NCBI RefSeq assembly: GCF_046530675.1
Contig: NZ_CP172558.1
Span: 2,852,001-2,916,000, forward strand
Origin: Chitinibacter sp046530675
GTDB taxonomy: Bacteria; Pseudomonadota; Gammaproteobacteria; Burkholderiales; Chitinibacteraceae
Direction of reading: 5' to 3'
Length of the DNA: 64,000 nt
Below the pieces are notes generated by a model that had not been told where the DNA came from, made no database searches, and saw nothing but the letters and a program-made list of their open reading frames with translations. A program made the translations under genes and the position numbers. Shown piece after piece: positions 34,616 to 42,316 of the stretch. Numbering within the stretch: position 1 is the first letter of the stretch; every line of letters begins with the position of its first letter.

Positions 34616-36653
34616 CGATAATTTTAATTCCAACAAAAGGCACCAGCAAACCACCCAGACCGTAAACCAGCAGATTGCTGCGCAGCAATTGCGCCGCGCT
34701 TTGCGCCTTGTAGCTCACCCCTTTAAGTGCGAGCGGAATCAGCACGACAATGATCAGCGCGTTAAAAATCACCGCCGACATAATCGCCGACGACGGCGTG
34801 TGCAGCCCCATCACATTCAGCGTATTGAGCTGCGGATACGTCGACGCAAATGCCGCCGGGATGATCGCAAAGTATTTCGCGACGTCATTGGCGACCGAAA
34901 AAGTCGTCAGCGAGCCGCGCGTCATCAGCATCTGTTTGCCGATCTCGACGATCTCGATCAATTTGGTCGGATTCGAATCCAGATCGACCATATTGCCGGC
35001 TTCCTTGGCCGCTTGCGTACCGGTATTCATCGCGACTGCCACATCGGCTTGCGCCAGCGCCGGCGCGTCGTTGGTGCCGTCGCCGGTCATCGCGACGAGT
35101 TTGCCCTCGCCCTGATTCTGGCGAATCAAGGCCAGCTTGGCTTCGGGCGTCGCTTCGGCGAGAAAATCGTCGACGCCCGCTTCGGCAGCAATCGCAGCGG
35201 CGGTCAGTGGGTTATCACCGGTGATCATCACCGTTTTAATGCCCATGCTACGCAACTCGGCAAAACGCTCCTTGATGCCGCCTTTGACAATGTCTTTGAG
35301 CTCGATCACACCGAGGACACGGTGGTTTTCCGCGACCAGCAAAGGCGTTGCGCCACGGCGTGCAACTTCGTCGGCCTGACGGCTGACTTCTTCGGGAAAC
35401 ACACCGCCCGCGTCGATCACATAGCGACGAATCGCTTCAGCTGCGCCTTTGCGGATTTCACGCTGATCGTAATTGACGCCGCTCATCCGCGTTTGCGCAG
35501 TGAACGGAATAAATTCGACTTCATGACTGAGTAAGGTACGCTCGCGGATATTGAATTTTTCTTTCGCCAGCACGACGACACTACGACCTTCCGGCGTTTC
35601 ATCGGCCAATGAAGCAAATTGCGCGGCATCGGCCAGTTGCACTTCACTCACACCTGGTGCCGGGATGAATTTCACCGCCTGACGGTTACCAAAAGTGATC
35701 GTTCCGGTTTTGTCGAGCAGTAATACGTCAACGTCACCGGCGGCTTCAACGGCACGGCCCGACGTCGCAATCACATTCGCGCCGAGCATACGGCTCATGC
35801 CGGCAACACCAATGGCCGACAACAGGCCACCAATCGTCGTTGGGATCAGACACACCAGCAGCGCAACCAGCACGGTAATTGACACTGGCGTGCCAGAGCC
35901 AGCAACAGCGACACTAAATTGCGAGAAAGGCAGCAAGGTCGCAGTCACAATCAGAAAAACAATCGTCAGTGCCACGAGCAAAATCGTCAGCGCGATTTCA
36001 TTCGGTGTTTTCTGGCGTTTGGCGCCTTCGACCATCGCAATCATCCGGTCGAGAAAAGCCTCACCCGGATTGACGGTGACGCGTACGACGATCCAGTCCG
36101 ACAACACACGCGTACCGCCAGTGACGGCCGAAAAATCGCCACCCGCTTCGCGAATCACCGGCGCTGATTCACCGGTAATCGCCGATTCATCAACCGAAGC
36201 AACGCCTTCCAGAATTTCGCCATCGGCCGGAATCACATCGCCAGCATTGACCAGCACAATATCGCCTTTACGCAAACTGGCGCTATCGGAAATTTCCTGT
36301 GGTGCAGTGTGCGAGGCGGATTTGAGCTTGCGCGCCAGCACGTTTTTCTTGGTGCTGCGCAAGCTGGCCGCCTGTGCCTTGCTGCGACCTTCGGCCAGCG
36401 CCTCGGCAAAATTGGCAAACAGCACGGTAAACCACAACCAAGCCGCCACCGCCCCGATAAAGCCGGTCGGCGCTTCGCCTTGGCCAAACAGCGCCTGGCC
36501 AAATAACAGCGTGGTGAGAATTGCGCCGATATACACGACAAACATCACCGGATTGCGCCATTGCACTTGCGGCGACAGTTTGCTGAACGACGCCCAGATG
36601 GCCGGTTTCATCAGTGCCGGATCAAGCAATGATAGTTTTTTGTTGCTCATCAT
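34584..36653 (-). CDS. kdpB: Potassium-transporting P-type ATPase subunit KdpB
   Basis: 689 residues. Actuator motif AITGESAPV, phosphorylation site DKTGTITFGNRQ, and hinge MTGDGTNDAPALAQADV are present, with about seven membrane segments. It hydrolyses ATP to drive K+ through KdpA. The start has two adjacent ATG codons (36653 and 36650). It is separated from kdpA by 115 bp holding a hairpin and a 49-bp element, an unusually long gap for this operon. Confidence 0.97.
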   Translation of the reverse strand: MMSNKKLSLLDPALMKPAIWASFSKLSPQVQWRNPVMFVVYIGAILTTLLFGQALFGQGEAPTGFIGAVAAWLWFTVLFANFAEALAEGRSKAQAASLRSTKKNVLARKLKSASHTAPQEISDSASLRKGDIVLVNAGDVIPADGEILEGVASVDESAITGESAPVIREAGGDFSAVTGGTRVLSDWIVVRVTVNPGEAFLDRMIAMVEGAKRQKTPNEIALTILLVALTIVFLIVTATLLPFSQFSVAVAGSGTPVSITVLVALLVCLIPTTIGGLLSAIGVAGMSRMLGANVIATSGRAVEAAGDVDVLLLDKTGTITFGNRQAVKFIPAPGVSEVQLADAAQFASLADETPEGRSVVVLAKEKFNIRERTLLSHEVEFIPFTAQTRMSGVNYDQREIRKGAAEAIRRYVIDAGGVFPEEVSRQADEVARRGATPLLVAENHRVLGVIELKDIVKGGIKERFAELRSMGIKTVMITGDNPLTAAAIAAEAGVDDFLAEATPEAKLALIRQNQGEGKLVAMTGDGTNDAPALAQADVAVAMNTGTQAAKEAGNMVDLDSNPTKLIEIVEIGKQMLMTRGSLTTFSVANDVAKYFAIIPAAFASTYPQLNTLNVMGLHTPSSAIMSAVIFNALIIVVLIPLALKGVSYKAQSAAQLLRSNLLVYGLGGLLVPFVGIKIIDVLLGVLGLV

Positions 36654-36673
36654 AATTCCTTAATAAGCTCTAT

Positions 36674-36722
36674 GGGTATATGGATAAAGCCATTTACTAC
36701 AATGGCGAATCAACACATACCA
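36674..36722. repeat. 49-bp element between kdpA and kdpB
   Basis: GGGTATATGG at the left and CACATACCA at the right, 49 bp with the last base changed. It lies in the kdpA-kdpB spacer, 20 bases before the kdpB start. Confidence 0.65.
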
Positions 36723-36739
36723 GGCAGGGTATCTTGTTT

Positions 36740-36760
36740 GCCTCGGTCCAAAACCGAGGC
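36740..36760 (-). other. Intercistronic hairpin downstream of kdpA
   Basis: GCCTCGGT and ACCGAGGC form a perfect 8-bp stem with a 5-nt loop, eight bases after the kdpA stop. No T run follows on the minus strand, so it is more likely an mRNA-stability or processing signal than a terminator. Confidence 0.6.
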
Positions 36761-36768
36761 GATATCAA

Positions 36769-38559
36769 TCAATGAGCAATCATTTGCAGCTGCTCAACAA
36801 TCGGCCCTAACGCCAGCGCAGGGATATAGTTCAGCATCCCGACCAGCAACACCGCACCAAGCAACAGCACGACAAACAGCGGACCATGCGTCGGCAAAGT
36901 GCCGGCATTGGCGTTCAGTCTGGGCTTCGCCGCCAGTGCACCGGCCATCGCCAACACCGGAACGATGATGGCAAAACGGCCAAACCACATCGCGATACCC
37001 AACAGGATGTTGTAGAAAGGCGTGTTGGCCGACAAACCGGCAAATGCCGAGCCATTGTTATTGGCTGCGCTCGACAAGGCGTACAGCACTTCGCTAAAAC
37101 CATGCGAACCTGGATTGAAAATACCGGCACGGCCTGCCGTGGTGCTAACCGCAATCGCCGTTCCGAGCAAGACCAGCAGTGGCGTCACCAGAATCACCAG
37201 CGCGGTCATTTTCATCTCGAATGATTCGATTTTCTTGCCGAGATATTCCGGCGTACGCCCGACCATCAAGCCAGCAATAAAAACCGCCAGCAGTGCAAAA
37301 ACCAGCATGCCGTACAGACCCGAGCCTACGCCGCCAAATACCACTTCACCCAGCTGTATCAGCAAAGTCGGCACCATGCCACCGAGCGGCGTTAATGAGT
37401 CGTGCATCGCATTGACCGCGCCGCACGATGCCGCCGTAGTAATGGTTGCAAACAAACTGCTCGCCACGATACCGAACCGTGTTTCCTTGCCTTCCAGATT
37501 GGCGACTGAATCGATTCCCAGTTTGCCAAATGCCGGATTACCTGCGATTTCAGCGCTAACCAGCACACCGTAAGCGATGACGAATAGCACGCTCATCGCT
37601 GCCAGAATCGCCCAGCCTTGGCGTTTATCACCGACCATTTGGCCAAAGGTGAAACACAGCGCGGCAGGGATCAGGAAAATCGCCAGCATTTGAATCAGAT
37701 TGGCCAGCGGCGTCGGGTTTTCAAACGGATGCGCCGAATTGGCATTAAAGAAGCCGCCGCCATTAGTGCCGAGCATCTTGATCGCTTCTTGCGATGCGAC
37801 TGGCCCCATTGCCAAGAGTTGGGTCTGTGTATTGACCGTGTCCATCACCGGCTGGCCTTTGTCGTCTTTGACCGCATTGCCGGCACTATCGAGCTTGGGC
37901 TGCTGGTAGCTGTTGCTGTCCAGCGTTTGCACTTCCTGGTAGGGCTTAAAGTTCTGAATCACGCCCTGCCCGACCAGCAGCAAGGCAATCACCAAAGCAA
38001 TCGGAACCAGGACATACAGCGTAATGCGAGTCAGATCGGCCCAGACGTTGCCGATAGTCGCACTTTTCCGCGAACTGTTTTTGAAGCCACGGATCAACGC
38101 AATCGCGACAACAATCCCGCTGGCAGCCGACAAGAAGTTTTGTACTGTGAGCCCGAGCATCTGCGTCAGATAGCTCATCGTCGATTCGCCTGCGTAACCT
38201 TGCCAGTTGGTGTTGGTCACAAAGGAAATCGCGGTATTGAGTGCCGAATCTGTCGATACCGCGGCCATACCTTGCGGATTGAGTGGCAGTACAAATTGCA
38301 GACGTTGCAAGGCGTAAACGGCCAAAACACCAATTATGTTAAACAGCAGTAAACCTATCGCATAAGCGCGCCAGTTTTGCTCGTTTTCGGCCTTGACGCC
38401 TGCCAACCGATAAAAGCCCTGCTCCAGCGGTTTGAGCCAACGTAAAAACAGCGGTAAATCACCCGCCATCACCCGGCTAATCAAATGACCCAGTGGCCAG
38501 GCCAGAACCAGCAGCAGCGACAAATAGATCGCCAGCTGCATCAGTGCATTGGTATTCAT
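36769..38559 (-). CDS. kdpA: Potassium-transporting ATPase subunit KdpA
   Basis: 596 residues. Ten or so membrane segments with SKT-type selectivity loops: TNTNWQGYAGESTMSYLTQM, LGTNGGGFFNANSAHPFENPT, and AASCGAVNAMHDSLTPLGGM. It is the K+-selective channel-like subunit. Its start codon follows the kdpF stop with no gap. Confidence 0.97.
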   Translation of the reverse strand: MNTNALMQLAIYLSLLLVLAWPLGHLISRVMAGDLPLFLRWLKPLEQGFYRLAGVKAENEQNWRAYAIGLLLFNIIGVLAVYALQRLQFVLPLNPQGMAAVSTDSALNTAISFVTNTNWQGYAGESTMSYLTQMLGLTVQNFLSAASGIVVAIALIRGFKNSSRKSATIGNVWADLTRITLYVLVPIALVIALLLVGQGVIQNFKPYQEVQTLDSNSYQQPKLDSAGNAVKDDKGQPVMDTVNTQTQLLAMGPVASQEAIKMLGTNGGGFFNANSAHPFENPTPLANLIQMLAIFLIPAALCFTFGQMVGDKRQGWAILAAMSVLFVIAYGVLVSAEIAGNPAFGKLGIDSVANLEGKETRFGIVASSLFATITTAASCGAVNAMHDSLTPLGGMVPTLLIQLGEVVFGGVGSGLYGMLVFALLAVFIAGLMVGRTPEYLGKKIESFEMKMTALVILVTPLLVLLGTAIAVSTTAGRAGIFNPGSHGFSEVLYALSSAANNNGSAFAGLSANTPFYNILLGIAMWFGRFAIIVPVLAMAGALAAKPRLNANAGTLPTHGPLFVVLLLGAVLLVGMLNYIPALALGPIVEQLQMIAH

Positions 38560-38649
38560 TTAAAAGCGCTCCGGTTTGAATAAAGCATAAAAAAGATAAA
38601 TCAGTAACAACACAAGCAGACCGGCTGCAATCCATGCAAATGCGTTCAT
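38560..38649 (-). CDS. kdpF: Potassium-transporting ATPase subunit KdpF
   Basis: 29 residues beginning MNAFAWIAAGLLVLLLIYLF and ending ALFKPERF. This is a single membrane helix with the basic C-terminal tail typical of KdpF (LLxPExF). It stabilises the complex. The stop codon abuts the kdpA start. Its ATG overlaps the TGA of a second small ORF upstream. Confidence 0.9.
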   Translation of the reverse strand: MNAFAWIAAGLLVLLLIYLFYALFKPERF

Positions 38650-38735
38650 GACTGACCTCCGCTGCGCGCACACAGCTGCAACAGCAATCCAGCCACTTGC
38701 ACTGCAAACAATATTAAATATCCAATATCCGACAT
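38646..38735 (-). CDS. Unannotated 29-residue membrane micro-ORF upstream of kdpF
   Basis: It starts ATG TCG GAT and reads MSDIGYLILFAVQVAGLLLQ, then LCARSGGQS, ending at TGA. A CAGGAGA ribosome site sits 6-12 bases upstream. The stop overlaps the kdpF start (ATGA), the arrangement used throughout this operon. It encodes one hydrophobic helix of the same length as KdpF but unrelated in sequence by eye. I infer a co-translated small membrane peptide, or a leader that couples ribosomes into kdpF. I recognise no family. Confidence 0.6.
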   Translation of the reverse strand: MSDIGYLILFAVQVAGLLLQLCARSGGQS

Positions 38736-39020
38736 TGATTTCTCCTGAAAGCAAATTGCTCACGCTGCAACTGTAAGAATTCAGGGCTAAAGTTGGTGCA
38801 AATTTAAAGCAAGTTCGTATAAAAATAGTGTAAAGACCGTATAAAAATCGTTATCTTTATTCGGTTTTAATATGGAAACGAAATAATTTTGCACTGTTTT
38901 TGCGGTGCAATTTCGAGCAAGCAACAGACCGCATGGTGGCATGGGCTGGGGGGAGTTGATTCAGACAAGTCACTGAAAAATCGATCATTTTGCTCAAAAT
39001 AGTCTTGCTCAGGAGACAGT
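38736..39020. other. Intergenic region, kdp promoter side
   Basis: The 285 bp between the kdp micro-ORF and the diguanylate cyclase leader ORF hold the KdpE-like operators (38816-38848). The rest must contain the rightward promoter. No other gene is supported; a minus-strand open frame across 38867-39178 shows no family or ribosome site. Confidence 0.5.
38816..38848 (-). promoter_or_regulatory. KdpE operator, directly repeated
   Basis: On the minus strand ATTTTTATACG occurs twice, 22 bp (two helical turns) apart. The first is followed by GTCTTTACAC. From memory the E. coli kdp operator reads ATTTTTATAC followed by TTTTTTTACAC, which matches 18 of 21 positions of 38828-38848. It lies about 90-110 bp upstream of the micro-ORF start. 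Confidence 0.7.
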
Positions 39021-39152
39021 TTGACAGCGATTCGTGCCACTACCCCAAACCCGATTGATTTTCTCGGCAAGCCGACCAACAATGAAATCGGTGCTGCAAT
39101 AAACACGCACAATTCATTCAAACCAGGCCGAATCGGCGACAAAGACTCTTGA
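39021..39152 (+). CDS. Possible 43-residue leader ORF coupled to the diguanylate cyclase
   Basis: TTG start at 39021 preceded by AGGAGA at spacing 5; it runs 43 codons to TGA at 39150-39152. The last base of that stop is the first base of the cyclase ATG (TGATG). The cyclase has no ribosome site of its own, so reinitiation after this ORF is a reasonable reading. The peptide is polar, with no signal or membrane segment, and ends RIGDKDS. No family is recognised. Confidence 0.45.
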   Translation: MTAIRATTPNPIDFLGKPTNNEIGAAINTHNSFKPGRIGDKDS

Positions 39153-40693
39153 TGATGACAAACCGGCCAGCACGGCAAGCTGCGATATTAATGCTGATGT
39201 ATATCGCAGCGGGCTTTTCCAGTATTGCGCTGGGCAGTCTGAATGGCGGCAATCTGGCGGCAATCTGGCTGGCTGCAGGCATCGGCCTGATCATCATGCT
39301 GCAAACCGGAAAACTGGCGCCCTATCTGGTGATGAGCGCCAGTTTTATCGTCAATGCACCATTGATCATTTCGCATACCGCAGCAGGTTTGCAGCTTGCT
39401 TTGCTGGCCTCTGTTGCCAGCGCGGGTGTCGATGCCTTGCAATCGGCACTGGCGGCCAAGCATTTTCGTCAGTTAAAAGCCCTTCATCCAGATTCGGTCT
39501 GGCCTACTCCCACTTTGCTGCCGATGTATCTGATCAAGGTAGCGCTTATACCGATTGCCCTGACGGTGCCAATGCTGATTGGCATCCAGTACGGCGCAGG
39601 GTTGATGCATCACCACAACGCAGTGGAAATTTTCCGCAGCCTGATCTCACTGCTCCTTAGCGATCTGGCTGGCATCATGCTGATTGTCCCTTTGTATCAA
39701 AGCTGGCAATCGAATCGACTCTGGAGCACCTTCAAGCAAATCTGGATTCCGCTGCTGATACTCGTGGCTTTGCTGATCGGTGCCTTGCTGTTTTATCGTT
39801 ACCTGATGGCGCTTGTTTTACCCGTTTTGCTTTATCTTGCCATCCGTTATCAACAAACCGGCGTCAGTATTGCCCTGCTGATGCTGACCGAGTTATGTAT
39901 GGTTGGAACCGCTTTGGGTTATGGCTTGTTTGCCGATCCGTCGACACTGTGGGCTTTTCTGAATGTGCAACTCTTCATCTTTGCACTGATGCTGACCATG
40001 CAATATCTGGCCAGCATGCAGGCAGCACTGAAACATCAGCACAAGGAAATGCGCAAAGCACTCAATCAGCGCTCGGAAGAACTGATTTTTGCCAATGAAC
40101 GGCTGCTGGAATTGGCCACAACCGATGATTTGACACAGGTTCCAAACCGGCGGGAATGGCAGCGCCGCTGTGCCGAGGCCATCGTTCGTACCCGGCGCTA
40201 TCACCAGCCAATGTCGATCATCATGCTCGATATTGATTACTTTAAAAAGGTCAATGACCAGTACGGGCATCTGGCTGGTGATCTGGTCTTGAAGCGGATC
40301 AGCCAGCTTTGCGTACAACGCTTGCGCTCGATTGATACGTTTGCCCGCTGGGGCGGTGAGGAGTTCGTCGTTTTATTACCGGAAACTGATCAAGTTCATG
40401 CGGCACTGGTTGCGGAAAAATTGCGAAAAACCGTCGAAGCCCAACACATCATGATTGATAATCACACGGAAATCATTGTCACGATCAGTCTTGGCGTCAC
40501 CTCATTGAGCATGATTGACCTGACTCTGGATGATCTGCTTAGCCGCGCAGACGAAGCGCTGTATGCCGCCAAAGCCGCCGGGCGCAATTGCGTCATCGAA
40601 TACAGTAATTTGAGCACTCATTACCTCTCTGATCCGAGCGATCCTGCGCCACAAGATACACCCTTGCCGACGCCAAAAACGACAGACTGGTAA
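39152..40693 (+). CDS. Diguanylate cyclase with N-terminal MASE1-like membrane sensor
   Basis: 513 residues from ATG 39152 (39155 is also possible). About eight membrane segments (10-295) resembling MASE1, with the characteristic AAIWLAAGIGL near the N-terminus. A short coiled linker (295-330) leads to a GGDEF domain with DDLTQVPNRREW, DIDYFKKVNDQYGH, and the active site RWGGEEFVVLLPE. An inhibitory RxxD (RSID) lies five residues before it. It should make c-di-GMP and be product-inhibited. Its translation appears coupled to the ORF at 39021. Confidence 0.92.
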   Translation: MMTNRPARQAAILMLMYIAAGFSSIALGSLNGGNLAAIWLAAGIGLIIMLQTGKLAPYLVMSASFIVNAPLIISHTAAGLQLALLASVASAGVDALQSALAAKHFRQLKALHPDSVWPTPTLLPMYLIKVALIPIALTVPMLIGIQYGAGLMHHHNAVEIFRSLISLLLSDLAGIMLIVPLYQSWQSNRLWSTFKQIWIPLLILVALLIGALLFYRYLMALVLPVLLYLAIRYQQTGVSIALLMLTELCMVGTALGYGLFADPSTLWAFLNVQLFIFALMLTMQYLASMQAALKHQHKEMRKALNQRSEELIFANERLLELATTDDLTQVPNRREWQRRCAEAIVRTRRYHQPMSIIMLDIDYFKKVNDQYGHLAGDLVLKRISQLCVQRLRSIDTFARWGGEEFVVLLPETDQVHAALVAEKLRKTVEAQHIMIDNHTEIIVTISLGVTSLSMIDLTLDDLLSRADEALYAAKAAGRNCVIEYSNLSTHYLSDPSDPAPQDTPLPTPKTTDW

Positions 40694-40732
40694 AATCACC
40701 TAAAATAGCCTTTTTTGGCCGTCCCTCTCATT

Positions 40733-41353
40733 ATGCAAAACATCATCGTTTTTGACTTTGGTGGGGTTCTGTTTGACTGGAACCCTGATTATCTCTACCG
40801 CGAACTGATTGCAAACGACGCCGAACGCGCCTTTTTTCTGGAGCAGGTTTGCAATCCGGCCTGGAATATCGAACAGGATAGAGGCCGCAGTTTTGCCGAG
40901 GCCATCGCCATCAAATCGGCCGAATTCCCCCACTACGCCGAACAGATTGCTGCGTTTTATCAGCGCTGGCCCGAAACCTTGCGCGGGCTGCTCCCCGAAG
41001 GCATGGCACTCTACGAGCGTTTGAAAGCGGCAGGTTATCCGATTTTTGGTTTGACCAACTGGTCGGCCGAAACTTTTCCCTATGCCTGGGAAAAATATCC
41101 ATTTCTGCACGAAATACAAAACATAGTGGTATCTGGCCATGAGAAAGTCATCAAGCCGGATCCAGCCATATACCACATCATGTATCAACGCATTTGCGCA
41201 CACTACCCCGATACTTTGGCTGAACAGATTATTTTCATTGATGATTCCGCACTCAATGCCGAAGGCGCACGCCAAGTCGGCTGGCATGGTATCCATCACC
41301 GCAGTGCCGAGCAAACCGAACAGACATTACTGGCGATGGGGCTGTCATTTTGA
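40733..41353 (+). CDS. HAD-superfamily hydrolase (subfamily IA, YihX-like)
   Basis: 206 residues from ATG 40733. Motif I FDFGGVLFDWNPDYLY, motif II GLTNWSAETF, motif III lysine in HEKVIKPDPAIY, motif IV IFIDDSALNAEGA. The DFGGVLFDWNP type groups with YihX, an alpha-D-glucose-1-phosphate phosphatase; the true substrate is not known. Its stop codon overlaps the TTG start of the next gene by four bases. Confidence 0.88.
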   Translation: MQNIIVFDFGGVLFDWNPDYLYRELIANDAERAFFLEQVCNPAWNIEQDRGRSFAEAIAIKSAEFPHYAEQIAAFYQRWPETLRGLLPEGMALYERLKAAGYPIFGLTNWSAETFPYAWEKYPFLHEIQNIVVSGHEKVIKPDPAIYHIMYQRICAHYPDTLAEQIIFIDDSALNAEGARQVGWHGIHHRSAEQTEQTLLAMGLSF

Positions 41354-41631
41354 ATAAACCAAGAATTACGATCCATTACTGCACCCAGTGCAACTGGATG
41401 TTGCGCAGCGCCTGGCTGGCTCAGGAACTTTTGCATACTTTTGCTTTCGAAATCGGTGAAGTCGCACTTCAGCCCGGTACCGGCGGTATTTTTGTCATCC
41501 ACTGCGATGACGTATTAATCTGGGATCGTCAGCTTGACGGCGGTTTTCCTGAGGCCAAAGCACTTAAACAACGTGTACGCGATCAGATTGCTCCGGAAAA
41601 AAATTTGGGGCATTCCGACAAACGTTCATAG
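41350..41631 (+). CDS. SelT/SelW/SelH family (Rdx) selenoprotein-like protein, Cys form
   Basis: 93 residues. Starts ITIHYCTQCNWMLRSAWLAQELL with the CxxC redox motif of the Rdx family and a thioredoxin-like fold; the selenocysteine position is Cys. GTGGIFVIHCDDVLIWDRQLDGGFPEAKALKQRVRDQI is typical. The only start upstream of the motif is TTG at 41350, overlapping the HAD stop (TTGA), so translation is probably coupled. A redox role is presumed; partners are unknown. Confidence 0.88.
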   Translation: MNKPRITIHYCTQCNWMLRSAWLAQELLHTFAFEIGEVALQPGTGGIFVIHCDDVLIWDRQLDGGFPEAKALKQRVRDQIAPEKNLGHSDKRS

Positions 41632-41670
41632 ACATTTCAAACCTCGTTCAGTCTGTGATACCTTAAGCCA

Positions 41671-42174
41671 ATGTATGCAAAACCGTTTTTCGCCTTATTT
41701 CTGAGCTGCGCCAGCATGCTGTGTCTGGCCGACATTTACAAATATGTCGATCAAGATGGCAATGTCACCTTTACCAATACGCCCATCAAAGGGGCGATAC
41801 GGATCATGTCTGAGCCGGCACCGCGGCGCAGCACCAACACCGAGAGCGAGAACACCACCAGTGTTCGCCCCGTCGCGCCAAGGAATCCGCATGTCTCGGC
41901 ACCTTCGCCCAATTACTTTCCAAAGGTCGATGCCGCAACACAACGCAGTCGCGATAGTAACCGTCGTCAAATTCTGAATGACGAACTATCCAGCGAGCAG
42001 GCGGCCCTCAACACCGCGCGCAAAGCACTGCAGGAAGCCGACAATAATCGCAGTAGCGAAGAAAAAAATAATCCTAAACTTTATCTGGATCGTATATCCC
42101 GCCTGCGTGAAACCATCGTGATGCACGAAAAAAACACCGCAGCACTGCAAGCAGAATTATCACGAATGCGCTAA
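41671..42174 (+). CDS. DUF4124 domain protein, exported
   Basis: 167 residues. Signal peptide (PFFALFLSCASMLCLA), then the DUF4124 motif DIYKYVDQDGNVTFTNTPI, a proline/serine-rich middle and a C-terminal coiled coil (about 105-165). Proteins of this kind are periplasmic and common in gamma- and betaproteobacteria, often next to ntrB; their role is unknown. A hairpin terminator follows, before ntrB. Confidence 0.85.
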   Translation: MYAKPFFALFLSCASMLCLADIYKYVDQDGNVTFTNTPIKGAIRIMSEPAPRRSTNTESENTTSVRPVAPRNPHVSAPSPNYFPKVDAATQRSRDSNRRQILNDELSSEQAALNTARKALQEADNNRSSEEKNNPKLYLDRISRLRETIVMHEKNTAALQAELSRMR

Positions 42175-42192
42175 ATCGGACTCCCCCAAAAC

Positions 42193-42220
42193 AAAACGCA
42201 CCATTTTGGTGCGTTTTTTA
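42193..42220. terminator. Terminator that also matches an NtrC site, upstream of ntrB
   Basis: AAAACGCACCA-TTT-TGGTGCGTTTT followed by TTA forms an 11-bp stem with a T run, ending the DUF4124 gene. Its core CGCACCA-TTT-TGGTGCG (42197-42213) is the NtrC dyad with only the outer base pair changed. It lies about 104 bp before the ntrB start, so it may serve both purposes. Confidence 0.7.
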
Positions 42221-42316
42221 TTCTATACTACGCCCAAGCTTCCTAAAAAGCTGGCCTGAATCTTGCTACGTTCATCGGCAAATCGTTCCACACCCTATCC
42301 GCTGCGGAGTATTCCC

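Noticed and set aside
36740..36760. Hairpin after kdpA as an intrinsic terminator
   Set aside because: No T run follows the stem on the transcribed strand, and kdpB must be transcribed through it.
38867..39178. Minus-strand open frame upstream of the kdp operon
   Set aside because: No ribosome site or recognisable domain, and it overlaps the plus-strand leader ORF and the cyclase start.
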